The position numbers were made by a program, and so were the translations under genes. The notes beneath the pieces were generated by a model. That model was not told the DNA's origin and did not search any database. It was given only the letters and a program-made list of their open reading frames with translations. Below, in pieces: positions 25,965-34,404 of a stretch of 64,000 nt of DNA. The stretch is from contig CAJTYU010000012.1 in assembly GCA_910584095.1 (NCBI GenBank), forward strand, positions 16,689 through 80,688. The letters run 5' to 3'. This DNA is from an uncultured Dorea sp. Lineage in GTDB: Bacteria > Bacillota > Clostridia > Lachnospirales > Lachnospiraceae. Position 1 is the first letter of the stretch, and the number at the start of each line of letters is the position of its first letter.

Positions 25965-27713
25965 CTACTCACCTGCCTTTACGTCAAAATCTCCGCCGCC
26001 CTGAGTCTGAGACTCATAGACCTCGCGGTAAATACTATTTGTTTCTAACAATTCCTCATGGGTTCCAAAGCCGTCCACGCAGCCGTCCTCCAATACAATG
26101 ATCCGGTCCGCGTCCTGAATGCTGGAAATTCTCTGGGAAATGATGATCTTCGTGGTATTCGGGATTTCTTCCCGGAACGCCTTGCGGATCCTCGCATCCG
26201 TCGCCGTATCCACCGCGCTGGTGCTGTCGTCTAAAATCAGGATCTTGGGTTTCTTTAAGAGGGCTCTCGCAATACAGAGCCTCTGCTTTTGTCCGCCGGA
26301 CACATTGGCGCCCCCTTGCTCGATATAAGTATGATAGCCCTCCGGAAACCGCTGGATAAAATCATCTGCACAGGCTAAACGGCATGCTTCCATACATTCC
26401 TCATCCGTCGCTTCTTTATTTCCCCAGCGCAGGTTGTCGAAAATCGTTCCGGAGAACAATACATTATTCTGCAGCACCACGGAAACCTGATTGCGCAGAA
26501 CCTCCATATCATAATCCTTTACATTATGCCCTCCCACTAAGACCTCGCCGGATGTCACGTCATACAGCCTGCTGATCAGATTTACCAGACTGGTCTTAGC
26601 GCTTCCGGTAGCGCCTAGGATTCCAATCGTCTCGCCGGAATGGATGGACAGATCAATCTGCAGCAGCACCGGCGCCGCCACATCTCTATTATAGGCAAAA
26701 TCCGCCTCCCGAAATTCAATGCTCCCGTCAGGAACCTCCATCACCGGATGCTCTGGGTTCGTCAGCGTACTTTCCTCCGAAAGCACCTCGCTGATCCGGC
26801 GCGCGCTGGCAATGCTCATAGATATCATCACAAAGATCATCGACAGCATCATCAGACTCATCAAAATATTCATGCAGTATGCCAGAAGGCTCATCAGCTC
26901 TCCGGTGGTCAGTTCCGAAGACACGATCAGCTTCGCCCCGATCCAGCTAATCAGGAGGATGCAGGTATACACCGTCGTCTGCATCAGCGGCGCATTGACA
27001 ATTACATTTTTTTCCGCCTTCACAAAAATATTATAAATGTTCTCATTTGCCTTCCGGAATTTCAAGGTCTCCTCCTTCTCCCTGACATACGCCTTTACTA
27101 CCCGGATTGCCGAAACATTTTCCTGAACCGACGCATTCAGATCGTCATATTTCGGAAAAATCATCTGAAAATATCTGGTCGCCCGCCGCAGAAGAAAAAA
27201 CAGCAGAACCGCCAGAATGGCCACTGCCGCCAGATAAATGCTGGCCAGTCTCCGATTGATCAAAAAGGCCATCGTCATGGCGCAGATCAGGCTCGCCGGC
27301 GCCCGCATAAACATGCGGAGCGTCATATGATAAGCATTTTGGATGTTGGTAACATCTGTAGTCAGTCGAGTAACGAGACCCGCCGTGCTGAACTTATCAA
27401 TATTGGCAAAGGAAAAGGTCTGAATCCTGTTAAACATCGCTTCCCTCAGATTCCTTGCAAATCCCGTGCTGGCCTTAGCTCCGTATCTGCCGCCTGCCAT
27501 CCCGGCAAACAGTCCGATCAGCGCTGCCACAATCATCAGTCCTCCTACCCGGTAGATATGCCCGATATCGCCGGCATTCACGCCTTCGTCAATGATGGAC
27601 GCCATCAGAAACGGAATTACCATTTCCATCAGCACCTCCAAAATCATAAAGACCGGCGTAACAATCGAAGCCCGTTTAAATTCCTTCACTTCCCTCAATA
27701 ATACACGCAGCAT
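25965..27713 (-). CDS. ABC exporter half-transporter (degenerate ATPase site partner)
   Basis: A 582-residue subunit with six transmembrane helices (about 15-310) and a C-terminal ATPase. Walker A reads GATGSAKTSLVNL, with Ala in place of the usual second Gly. Walker B ends ILILDDSTSAVD, so the catalytic Glu is Asp, and the switch His region reads IISQRISSI with Gln in place of His. These changes mark the non-hydrolysing site of an asymmetric heterodimer such as BmrCD or TM287/288. The start ATG at 27713 is 6 bases from GGAGG; an ATG two codons earlier overlaps that site. It overlaps the MarR gene end by 38 bases. Confidence 0.93.
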   Translation of the reverse strand: MLRVLLREVKEFKRASIVTPVFMILEVLMEMVIPFLMASIIDEGVNAGDIGHIYRVGGLMIVAALIGLFAGMAGGRYGAKASTGFARNLREAMFNRIQTFSFANIDKFSTAGLVTRLTTDVTNIQNAYHMTLRMFMRAPASLICAMTMAFLINRRLASIYLAAVAILAVLLFFLLRRATRYFQMIFPKYDDLNASVQENVSAIRVVKAYVREKEETLKFRKANENIYNIFVKAEKNVIVNAPLMQTTVYTCILLISWIGAKLIVSSELTTGELMSLLAYCMNILMSLMMLSMIFVMISMSIASARRISEVLSEESTLTNPEHPVMEVPDGSIEFREADFAYNRDVAAPVLLQIDLSIHSGETIGILGATGSAKTSLVNLISRLYDVTSGEVLVGGHNVKDYDMEVLRNQVSVVLQNNVLFSGTIFDNLRWGNKEATDEECMEACRLACADDFIQRFPEGYHTYIEQGGANVSGGQKQRLCIARALLKKPKILILDDSTSAVDTATDARIRKAFREEIPNTTKIIISQRISSIQDADRIIVLEDGCVDGFGTHEELLETNSIYREVYESQTQGGGDFDVKAGE

Positions 27714-28209
27714 GCTCATCCTCCTCTCCAGCTCCCTGATCCCATCTCAGGTTGCCTCTTATTTTATTCATCACGGTATAGAAAGTATCCAGTTCATCCT
27801 CGGTGATTCCCCGGATTAGGCTCCTGTCCAGCCTAGTTATAAAAGCCTCCACCATCTCGTGATTGGTGACTCCCTTCTCCGTCAGCTTCACCTTCTTAAG
27901 CCTTGCGTCCCCCGGCACGGATTCCCTTGCAATATAACCGTTTTTTTCCATCAGCTGTATGATATTCGTCACCGTGGATCTTCCGATTGAGAAAAATTTC
28001 TCAATATCCTTCTGAAAAATCTCGTCTTCTCGCTTCTCATATAAATAACGGATAATCCATCCGTGCATCAGGGTAATCTCATCCATTCCGGCCGCGCGCA
28101 TCTGCGCCGCCATATTTCTGGAAAGCATCTTATCTACTCTGTGGATGAGCGGGCCAACCGGGATTTCTCTGCCGATCTCCCCGGAAGCGTAAGTATCAAA
28201 TTTCTTCAT
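27676..28209 (-). CDS. MarR-family transcriptional regulator
   Basis: A 177-residue winged-helix regulator. The HTH and wing are visible in FQKDIEKFFSIGRSTVTNII and GYIARESVPGDARLKKVKLTEKG. The ATG at 28209 has AGGAAGTG upstream. It is the first gene of a three-gene operon with both exporter halves, and its end overlaps the first exporter gene. Such regulators normally repress the exporter until a ligand binds. A 10-base palindrome just past the operon's -10 box is a good candidate operator for it. Confidence 0.92.
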   Translation of the reverse strand: MKKFDTYASGEIGREIPVGPLIHRVDKMLSRNMAAQMRAAGMDEITLMHGWIIRYLYEKREDEIFQKDIEKFFSIGRSTVTNIIQLMEKNGYIARESVPGDARLKKVKLTEKGVTNHEMVEAFITRLDRSLIRGITEDELDTFYTVMNKIRGNLRWDQGAGEEDEHAACIIEGSEGI

Positions 28210-28295
28210 CTGCAATCACTTCCTATTCTTTTGTTTTCACAAGGCAGCACGCCAAAATCATACTGCCTGCAGCGTCTGACTGCTCGGATTTAAAT

Positions 28296-28305
28296 TGTTC
28301 GAACA
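28296..28305. promoter_or_regulatory. Palindrome TGTTCGAACA, candidate MarR operator
   Basis: A perfect 10-base palindrome lies about 25 bases downstream of the -10 box of the MarR-exporter promoter. A further half-site AGTTCGG lies 11 bases on. MarR proteins typically bind such sites overlapping their own promoter or leader. Confidence 0.5.
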
Positions 28306-28328
28306 CAAATAGTTCGGTATCAAACATT

Positions 28329-28356
28329 ATTTTATCACTCTATAGAAATAAGTCAA
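28329..28356 (-). promoter_or_regulatory. Promoter of the marR-ABC exporter operon
   Basis: On the minus strand TTGACT (28351-28356) and TAAAAT (28329-28334) are separated by 16 bases, about 120 bases before the regulator start codon. Confidence 0.6.
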
Positions 28357-28401
28357 TCAGTTTATACTTTTTTTATAATTTTGAATCAACGACAAAAGAA
28401 A

Positions 28402-28450
28402 CCGAAACTGCAGCTCCGGCCATATTCATTCTGACCATTGACAGTTTCGG
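28402..28450 (-). terminator. Terminator-like hairpin after glgB
   Basis: CCGAAACTG (28402-28410) and CAGTTTCGG (28442-28450) pair perfectly around a 31-base loop. On the minus strand a T-rich run (TTTCTTTTGT) follows. It lies about 75 bases past the glgB stop. The long loop lowers certainty. Confidence 0.6.
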
Positions 28451-28523
28451 CTTATTTTCTTTTCCTATTTCCATCTCAGCAGGCAGGCAGAAATGCCTTT
28501 CATTTCCTACATACTCATCATAA

Positions 28524-30383
28524 TTAACGTTCCCCTCTGTATCGGCAGGATTCTTCGTCCTTTTGTATCCCAACCATGCTGTCCTCATTCATTTTTTTAT
28601 TCGCAGTTTTTACCAGAAATACTGCGCAAAATGCCGGAAGATCCACTGTCAGCTTCCCCTCTTTTGTCTCCCAGCGTTTCTTTCCCATCTCCTGACCGCC
28701 GTAGATGTCCTGCTCGCTGTTCAGTATCGCCTCATAGACGCCTTCTTTTGCATCAAAGGAATATTTTTTCTGCTCCACCCCGGAGAAATTAAACAGCGCT
28801 ATCAGTTTCTGATCCCCGCTGCTCCTTTCCATAGCATAGATGCACCGCTCCTCCTGATGGCAGTCGATCCAACGGAACCCTTCTGGTTTATAGTCCCATT
28901 TCCACAGCTCCGGATGCTTCAGATACAGATGATTTAAGTCCCTAATAAAATGGTGGAAGGAATCGTGAATCGGATATTTCAGCATATCCCAGTCCAGTTC
29001 CCGCTTCTCATCCCATTCCCTCAGATGACCCAGCTCATTCCCCATAAAGTTCAGCTTCTTTCCCGGATGGGCATACATATACATGTACAGCGCCCTCGCC
29101 TGCGGGAATTTATTCTCATACTGTCCGTTCATCTTCTGAACAATGGTTGCTTTCCCATGTACGACCTCGTCATGAGAAAGGGGCAGCAGATACGTTTCCT
29201 CCGGATAATACATCATAGAAAACGTCAGCTTGTGGTAAGCGCCTCCGCGAAACAGGGGATCGCATCTGAAATAATCCAGCGTATCGTTCATCCAGCCCAT
29301 ATCCCACTTATAATCGAAACCCAGTCCTCCTTCCCTCACGGCCTTCGTAACCCCGCCGTAGGAGGTGGAATCTTCTGCTGCCAGCAGGATCCCTTGATGC
29401 CTTTCCTTCAGCCCCTGATTCATATACTGCAGGAACTCTACTGCATTTTTATTCACGCCCCGGGCCTTGTCCCCCTGCCAGTAGATCATATTGCTGATTG
29501 CGTCCATACGCAGTCCGTCCACATGGTATTCCTCCAGCCAGTAACTTGCATTAGACTGCAGAAAACTCCTTACCTCTCCTCTGGAATGGATAAAATTGCA
29601 GCTCCCCCACTCGCTCCTGCCCACATCCTGATGAGGATACTCATACAGCGCCGTACCGTCGTAATTGGCCAGCGCATATCCGTCCAAGGCAAAATGCACC
29701 GGAACAAAGTCCAAAATCACGCCAATCTCCGCCTGATGAAGCTTATCTACCATCTCCTTTAGCTGATCCGCCGTCCCATATCGGGAAGTAGGCGCAAAGA
29801 ATCCGGTGCTCTGATATCCCCATGACTCGTCACTGGGATGTTCGCTAAGGGGCATCAGTTCAATATAATTATATCCATACTCCTTCAAATAAGGGATCAG
29901 GATGTCCGCAAGCTCCGTGTAGGTATACCATCCGTTCTCATTCTCTTTATTCGTCTTCCACGAGCCCGCATGGATCTCGTAAATATTCAGCGGCTTTTCC
30001 CTGCAGTCGCTTCTTCTGTTCATCCATTGACCATCCCCAAAGGTATATGCCCCAAGGTCCCTTACAATCGAAGCGCAGTTCGGGCGCAGTTCCATTCCAT
30101 ATCCATAAGGATCGCAGTGGTCAATCCACTGTCCGTCCCTTCTATAAATCCGGTACTTATACATCTGCCCCGGCTTCACCTCGCTGATCTCGCACTCCCA
30201 GAAATTCCGGTCGCAGACACGGTTCATCTCCGTCTCGTTCCATCCGTTAAATTCCCCGATAACCGTAATCCGTTCCGCCGCGGGCGCAAAGGTGCGGAAC
30301 ACTGCCCCATCCCCCCGCAGGCTGCATCCCAAAAATCTGTGCGCATCAAAAATCTTTCCGGTATAAAATCCATACAAATCCAT
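28524..30383 (-). CDS. glgB: 1,4-alpha-glucan branching enzyme
   Basis: A 619-residue GH13 enzyme that makes alpha-1,6 branches in glycogen. An N-terminal CBM48 (about 15-100) is followed by the barrel. The nucleophile is Asp294 in DGLRMDAISNM, the acid/base is Glu337 in LLAAEDSTSYGG, and a third carboxylate is in PLSHDEVVHGK near 405. An all-beta domain closes the protein, with a ~30-residue polar tail past the usual end. It stands alone; no glgA, glgC or glgP lies nearby. It is divergent from a TetR-type regulator, but a regulatory link is unproven. Confidence 0.93.
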   Translation of the reverse strand: MDLYGFYTGKIFDAHRFLGCSLRGDGAVFRTFAPAAERITVIGEFNGWNETEMNRVCDRNFWECEISEVKPGQMYKYRIYRRDGQWIDHCDPYGYGMELRPNCASIVRDLGAYTFGDGQWMNRRSDCREKPLNIYEIHAGSWKTNKENENGWYTYTELADILIPYLKEYGYNYIELMPLSEHPSDESWGYQSTGFFAPTSRYGTADQLKEMVDKLHQAEIGVILDFVPVHFALDGYALANYDGTALYEYPHQDVGRSEWGSCNFIHSRGEVRSFLQSNASYWLEEYHVDGLRMDAISNMIYWQGDKARGVNKNAVEFLQYMNQGLKERHQGILLAAEDSTSYGGVTKAVREGGLGFDYKWDMGWMNDTLDYFRCDPLFRGGAYHKLTFSMMYYPEETYLLPLSHDEVVHGKATIVQKMNGQYENKFPQARALYMYMYAHPGKKLNFMGNELGHLREWDEKRELDWDMLKYPIHDSFHHFIRDLNHLYLKHPELWKWDYKPEGFRWIDCHQEERCIYAMERSSGDQKLIALFNFSGVEQKKYSFDAKEGVYEAILNSEQDIYGGQEMGKKRWETKEGKLTVDLPAFCAVFLVKTANKKMNEDSMVGIQKDEESCRYRGER

Positions 30384-30418
30384 TTGTTATCCCTCCGTAT
30401 ATACAACTCCGTTTCGTT

Positions 30419-30530
30419 AATTGACGATAGTCGTTTATCTTGTTATACTTATTTTATAAAGTATAGCCGACATTTTCCATCATCATTTTTTCTTATCCGT
30501 AAAATAATTGACGATTGGAAAAAATTGTCG
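30419..30530. promoter_or_regulatory. glgB/tetR intergenic repeats and dyad
   Basis: AATTGACGAT occurs at 30419-30428 and 30506-30515, and the related AATTGTCG at 30523-30530. Between them TATACTT (30444-30450) and AAGTATA (30459-30465) form a perfect inverted repeat with an 8-base centre that overlaps a likely promoter. These are candidate operators for the TetR-family protein encoded just to the right, serving one or both divergent genes. Confidence 0.45.
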
Positions 30531-30545
30531 GAAAAGGAGACGCTT

Positions 30546-31091
30546 ATGGATCTTCGGGTAAAACGAACAAGAACCAGCATTACCAACGCATTCATCGAGC
30601 TCCGCTCGAAAAAACCTCTGGAAAAAATAACGATAAAAGAACTGGCGGACGCCGCGTTCATCAATAAGGCAACCTTCTACCAGCATTACCGGGACATCTA
30701 CGACTTGTCCGAATCCATGGAGACAGAACTGATCAATAACATTGTCCGCTCAATCCCCCATCCGGACACTCTGATCGACAACCCCGGGCGGGCGACCATA
30801 GAAATAAGCGAAGCCATGATGTCCCAGACCGCCTTGCTGCAGATCCTTTTTTCCGGGAACCGTCAGACCACTATGATTGACCGGCTGGAACAAGCTATCC
30901 GCGAGCAGATATTAAAGAAGCATCCGGAATATGAACATGATCTGGAAAAGGAAATCCTCATCACCTTTCTTATCCGGGGAAATTTCTACGCTTTTTTCAA
31001 ACACAGCCCCGAAAATCCGCGGGATGCCATACAGATTCTCGCCCAGTATTCCGCAAACGCCGGTGAAAAACGCTTGCCATCTGGTTTTTAA
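30546..31091 (+). CDS. TetR-family transcriptional regulator
   Basis: A 181-residue regulator. The HTH is TIKELADAAFINKATFYQHY near residues 25-45, preceded by RTRTSITNAFIEL. AAAAGGAGA lies upstream of the ATG at 30546. The C-terminal ligand domain (about 60-181) includes a hydrophobic LEKEILITFLIRGNFYAFF helix. It is divergent from glgB, and a DUF1836 gene follows 32 bases later, probably in the same transcript. The ligand is unknown. Confidence 0.88.
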   Translation: MDLRVKRTRTSITNAFIELRSKKPLEKITIKELADAAFINKATFYQHYRDIYDLSESMETELINNIVRSIPHPDTLIDNPGRATIEISEAMMSQTALLQILFSGNRQTTMIDRLEQAIREQILKKHPEYEHDLEKEILITFLIRGNFYAFFKHSPENPRDAIQILAQYSANAGEKRLPSGF

Positions 31092-31123
31092 TACTCTATA
31101 ATAGATATATTGGGGTGATAATA

Positions 31124-31732
31124 ATGACAATTGATACAAAAAATGTGCTGAGCAGCATTCTGGAAAGCATCTCCAGAATTGACTATATTAAACCGGAGCA
31201 TATTCCGAACATCGACCTGTACATGGATCAGGTCACCACATTTATGGAAGAAGAACTGGAACAAACCAAGCGTTACCCGGAAGACAAGATCCTTACCAAG
31301 ACCATGATCAATAACTACGCGAAAAACAACCTGCTTCCGCCGCCTGTAAAGAAGAAATATTCCAGAGAACACATCCTTGCGCTGATTTTTATCTACTATT
31401 TTAAAAATCTTTTGTCCATTAAGGATATCGAGACGCTTCTGGACCCGATCACCGGCGGCTATTTCGGCGGCAGCGGCGGCTTTTCCATGACCGAGATATA
31501 CGAGGAAGTATGCGCGCTGGAAAAATCCAGAATCGATTCCATGGCCAAGGATATTGCCAGAATATACAAAAGCTCTCTGGACACTTTTTCCAATGCGCCG
31601 GAAGAGGACCGGAAGATGCTCCAGAATTTTTCCTTTATCTGCAGCCTGGCCTTCGACGTCTATGTAAAAAAACAGGTGATTGAAAAACTGATCGACGACA
31701 TGCCGGAACCGGAATCCAAGAAAAAGAAATAA
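31124..31732 (+). CDS. DUF1836 family protein
   Basis: A 202-residue protein with the DUF1836 core ILTKTMINNYAKNNLLPPP followed by KKKYSREHILALIFIYYFK, about residues 56-105. The core resembles a MerR-like winged helix, so DNA binding is plausible. The C-terminal half is helical (AKDIARIYKSSLDTFS) with a basic end. GGGGTGATAATA precedes the ATG at 31124. It follows the TetR gene closely, suggesting the two act together. Molecular role of the family is unknown. Confidence 0.8.
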   Translation: MTIDTKNVLSSILESISRIDYIKPEHIPNIDLYMDQVTTFMEEELEQTKRYPEDKILTKTMINNYAKNNLLPPPVKKKYSREHILALIFIYYFKNLLSIKDIETLLDPITGGYFGGSGGFSMTEIYEEVCALEKSRIDSMAKDIARIYKSSLDTFSNAPEEDRKMLQNFSFICSLAFDVYVKKQVIEKLIDDMPEPESKKKK

Positions 31733-31758
31733 GCGGTAATTTTAAAGATGAGACAGCG

Positions 31759-32058
31759 CTACTTGCTGTCTCCTCCATTAATCCGCTCAAATACCATATC
31801 ATATCCGTCATTTCCGTAGTTCAGGGAACGGTTTACCCTGCTGATGGTCGCTGTAGAAGCCCCGGTCTTATCCGCAATCTCAAGATAGGTCTTCTGCTGC
31901 CTCAGCATCTTTGCCACCTCAAATCTCTGGGACAATGAAAGAAGTTCATTAATCGTACAGATATCTTCAAAAAATGTATAGCACTCTTCTTTATCCTTTA
32001 AACTTAATACGGCCTTAAAGAGATAGTCTACTGCTTCCGTTCTAATCTTCTTACTCAT
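31759..32058 (-). CDS. YerC/YecD family TrpR-related regulator
   Basis: A 99-residue protein of the TrpR/YerC/YecD family. The HTH is KTYLEIADKTGASTATISRVNRSL near residues 61-84, with FFEDICTINELLSLSQRFEVA before it. AAAGGAG lies 7 bases before the ATG at 32058. In Bacillus, yerC lies beside pcrA-region genes; here pcrA is far away. It probably controls a metabolic operon; its target is not evident. It is convergent with the DUF1836 gene, 26 bases away. Confidence 0.88.
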   Translation of the reverse strand: MSKKIRTEAVDYLFKAVLSLKDKEECYTFFEDICTINELLSLSQRFEVAKMLRQQKTYLEIADKTGASTATISRVNRSLNYGNDGYDMVFERINGGDSK

Positions 32059-32152
32059 AATACATCTCCTTTGCATCAGAACTCGTCTTTTTATATTTTA
32101 GCACACTAAATCTGTAAAGTCCATAGATATTAATCCATAAATTAACAACCTA

Positions 32153-32872
32153 TTATCTTCTCCTTTTCAGCACGGAAAGCAGCCTTTCATATGATGTATT
32201 CGCTACCAGCTCCTCTGGGAAATCTATTTCCTGAAGCAATTTAGAAGAATATTCTGTATTGGCAATGTCAACGTCCACATGCGCGTCGCTTCCCAGAACC
32301 ACCATTGCCCCTTCCTTCATACACAATTCCAGCATATACCGGGCATTTTTATAAGAATTAACGCGGAATCCTCCCGGTTTCAGCGAAGAATTATTCACCT
32401 CAAGGAGCGTCCCCGTCTCCTTTGCCGTCTTAACCAGCGCCTCATAATCCACTTCAAACCGGCCGTCGTCCGGATGCCCGATAATCTCCACATCCTTCCG
32501 CCGCATAATATTCAGATAAGCCTCTGTATTCTTTTCAATTCCCCTGCTTTTTCCATAGCACTCGCCATGAATGCTTGCAACAGTAATATCTAACTGTTTA
32601 AGCAGCCAGTCCGGCAGATCGACACTTCCCTTCTCATCCATAATATTTAACTCCACCCCAAACAGAACCGGAATCCCATAATACTCCCTCGGAAGCACCT
32701 TCATATTATGAAAATAATATTTATGCGGCCCTCCGTGCATCTCCGGTCCGTGATCAGTAATTGCCAGAGCCTCCAGTCCCATCTGCGACGCCATAAAAGC
32801 CATCTCCCTGATGGTATTATAAGCATGACCGCTGGAAAGCGTATGTGTATGGGTATCAACTGCAACTTTCAT
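32153..32872 (-). CDS. PHP-domain phosphoesterase (YcdX-like)
   Basis: A 239-residue metal-dependent phosphatase of the PHP family. Metal ligands are seen in VDTHTHTLSSGHAY (residues 5-18), LAITDHGPEMHGGPH, ELNIMDEKG, ASIHGECYG, IIGHPDDGRF and LGSDAHV. The length fits YcdX, which hydrolyses small phosphate esters and influences swarming in E. coli. AGAAGG precedes the ATG. The gene is likely co-transcribed with the YerC-like regulator downstream (94 bases). Natural substrate unknown. Confidence 0.88.
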   Translation of the reverse strand: MKVAVDTHTHTLSSGHAYNTIREMAFMASQMGLEALAITDHGPEMHGGPHKYYFHNMKVLPREYYGIPVLFGVELNIMDEKGSVDLPDWLLKQLDITVASIHGECYGKSRGIEKNTEAYLNIMRRKDVEIIGHPDDGRFEVDYEALVKTAKETGTLLEVNNSSLKPGGFRVNSYKNARYMLELCMKEGAMVVLGSDAHVDVDIANTEYSSKLLQEIDFPEELVANTSYERLLSVLKRRR

Positions 32873-33005
32873 ATTCTGCCTTCTTTCTGTATTCTATATT
32901 TTTATCCGCATATTTAATATAGCACAATCAAGCGTATAAAACCAATCCTTTCTACACAACCTATTTCATGAAACTACAAATACATTGCGATTCACGGAGG
33001 TTCCT

Positions 33006-33254
33006 ATGATTACTGGAGAAAATGAAATCAAACAAAACATTCAGGCTGACAAAGCGCTCAAGAACCAAAAAAAGGCATCTGAAGAAAATCAGAGAATCAT
33101 TGATTCCTATGATTACCTTACAAATGCCGCATCCTCTCAGGACTGCACCGGACTGATCCCCTCCGCCCCCTTAAACGAAGAGGAATTAGAGTCCTATAAT
33201 GCATTGTATAAATTCCAGCCGCCAAAAATACCGTCCGCTAAAAACAAACAATAA
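33006..33254 (+). CDS. Small hypothetical protein
   Basis: An 82-residue polar protein starting MITGENEIKQNIQADKAL, with CGGAGG 6 bases before the ATG at 33006. The first half is probably an amphipathic, charged helix. The C-terminal half has a Pro-rich stretch and ends KIPSAKNKQ. No membrane segment or Cys is present. The clear binding site and balanced codon use favour a real gene. Function unknown. Confidence 0.65.
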   Translation: MITGENEIKQNIQADKALKNQKKASEENQRIIDSYDYLTNAASSQDCTGLIPSAPLNEEELESYNALYKFQPPKIPSAKNKQ

Positions 33255-33288
33255 CATCCTGGCAGGCCTTTGCCAATCCTTCTATATT

Positions 33289-33323
33289 CAGGCACATAAA
33301 TCAGGCAGGATTTATCGTGCCTG
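33289..33323. repeat. Inverted repeat between convergent small genes
   Basis: The arms at 33289-33302 and 33309-33323 pair over 14 bases with one bulged base around a 6-base loop. It overlaps the stop of the minus-strand small gene. There is no T run on either side, so it may stabilise or process the transcripts rather than terminate them. Confidence 0.5.
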
Positions 33324-33494
33324 TCCCTGCTCCGTTTCCTGATTCCCCTTTTTAACAGATTCTGCGACAGTCTTTGCAGGTAACGCCGCATTTATCTGAA
33401 CGCTCTCCTGCCTGTTCCATTTCCCATCTCCCTGCTTTTCCTTTGCCCTCATCCGCAGAACCTCCGGAAACATATCTGTTTTAATTTCACCCAT
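33312..33494 (-). CDS. Small hypothetical protein
   Basis: A 60-residue, highly charged protein starting MGEIKTDMFPEVLRMRAKEK. AGGAGG lies 8 bases before the ATG at 33494. The rest is polar and rich in Gln, Lys and Glu, with no Cys or membrane segment. It is convergent with the 33006-33254 gene. The strong binding site supports expression. Function unknown. Confidence 0.6.
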   Translation of the reverse strand: MGEIKTDMFPEVLRMRAKEKQGDGKWNRQESVQINAALPAKTVAESVKKGNQETEQGQAR

Positions 33495-33570
33495 ATCCAA
33501 ACTCCTCCTATCCTATGATAGGAAAAGTATTTCCAGATCTTTCCGCTTCTATACCATGTTCCGCAGCCGT

Positions 33571-33771
33571 TTACTTAAACAACCCAAATATTCCTTTTTT
33601 CTTCGGCTTTGAGGGCCTCCTAACCTCCGGCTCTTCGTCGTATCTGCTCCTCTCTTAAATAGACGCAATAAAAAATCACTGCTTTTTTGGTCTGCACAAC
33701 TTTTCTTTAAATCCTTTTCTCATGTATCTTGGTAGCCTTTCTATATTCATTGTATACAATTCATTTGCCAT
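33571..33771 (-). pseudogene. Small basic protein gene, apparently interrupted by two in-frame stops
   Basis: From the ATG at 33771 (AAAGGTG upstream) the frame encodes 31 residues, MANELYTMNIERLPRYMRKG and so on, ending CRPKKQ at a TGA (33676-33678). In the same frame, after six codons and a TAA (33655-33657), it reopens and reads ERSRYDEEPEVRRPSKPKKK plus GIFGLFK to a TAA at 33571. The tail has protein-like charge pattern and codon use. Either this is a 66-residue gene with two stop mutations, or the 31-residue protein is real and the tail is debris. It lies 32 bases past the terminator of tRNA-Leu, so any expression would be by readthrough. No homologue recognised. Confidence 0.45.
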
Positions 33772-33802
33772 CTTTTTGACACCTTTCCAATATTTAAGCA
33801 AC

Positions 33803-33844
33803 AAAAAAGTACCGAAAAAGCCTTATTTACAGGCATTCGGTACT
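33803..33844 (-). terminator. Terminator of tRNA-Leu
   Basis: AGTACCGAA (33809-33817) and TTCGGTACT (33836-33844) form a perfect 9-base stem. On the minus strand a T6 run (33803-33808) follows. It begins 10 bases past the tRNA 3' end. Confidence 0.85.
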
Positions 33845-33854
33845 TTTCATTCAC

Positions 33855-33939
33855 TGCGGAAGATGGGACTTGAACCCACACGAGCGCATTGCTCACAAGA
33901 TCCTTAGTCTTGCTCGTCTGCCAGTTCCGACACTTCCGC
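33855..33939 (-). tRNA. tRNA-Leu(AAG)
   Basis: An 85-nt class II tRNA. The acceptor stem GCGGAAG pairs with CTTCCGC; discriminator A. The anticodon loop CTAAGGA is closed by CAAGA/TCTTG, giving anticodon AAG, which reads CTT/CTC leucine codons. A variable arm (GAGCAATGCGCTC) and the T loop GGTTCAAGTCC are present. The 3' CCA is not encoded. It has its own promoter and terminator. Confidence 0.97.
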
Positions 33940-33962
33940 ATGACGTTAACCGTCCGAAGATT

Positions 33963-33991
33963 ATAATACTACATCCTCAGACGGATGTCAA
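33963..33991 (-). promoter_or_regulatory. Promoter of tRNA-Leu
   Basis: TTGACA (33986-33991) and TATTAT (33963-33968) on the minus strand are 17 bases apart, about 25 bases before the tRNA. It lies directly after the rplT stop. Confidence 0.75.
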
Positions 33992-34016
33992 CAAAAAAAT
34001 TATATTATCTTAAATC

Positions 34017-34373
34017 TTAGGCCAATTTGCTTTTTGCGGTCTCTGCAAGCGTTGCAAATCCTGCCGCGTCATTTACCGCCATCTCTGCAAGCATCTTTCT
34101 GTTTATATCAATCTCAGCCAGCTTCAAGCCATGCATGAACTTACTGTATGACAAGCCGTTCATCCTTGCCGCTGCATTGATACGTGCGATCCATAACTGG
34201 CGCATCTGGCGCTTACGCTGCTTTCTTCCCGCATATGCCGATGTGAGCGCCCTCATAACAGACTGCTTTGCAACTCTGTACTGCTTGGAACGTGCCCCTC
34301 TGTACCCCTTCGCCAGCTTTAATGTTCTATTGTGTCTCTTCTTAGCGTTTAATCCGCCCTTAATTCTTGCCAT
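34017..34373 (-). CDS. rplT: 50S ribosomal protein L20
   Basis: A 118-residue basic protein with the L20 start MARIKGGLNAKKRHNRTLKL and the central segment RQLWIARINAAARMNGLSYS. L20 is needed for early 50S assembly, and in Firmicutes it represses its own operon by binding the leader RNA. It is third in infC-rpmI-rplT, 31 bases after rpmI. Length is usual. Confidence 0.98.
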   Translation of the reverse strand: MARIKGGLNAKKRHNRTLKLAKGYRGARSKQYRVAKQSVMRALTSAYAGRKQRKRQMRQLWIARINAAARMNGLSYSKFMHGLKLAEIDINRKMLAEMAVNDAAGFATLAETAKSKLA

Positions 34374-34404
34374 GTCTTATTCCTCCTTCAATATTTCCCA
34401 AATC

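Noticed and set aside
28373..28588. A 71-codon minus-strand frame overlapping the glgB 3' end
   Set aside because: No ribosome binding site, overlaps the glgB coding end in another frame and runs through the presumed terminator hairpin.
33747..33941. A 64-codon minus-strand frame
   Set aside because: It is the read-through of tRNA-Leu and its terminator.
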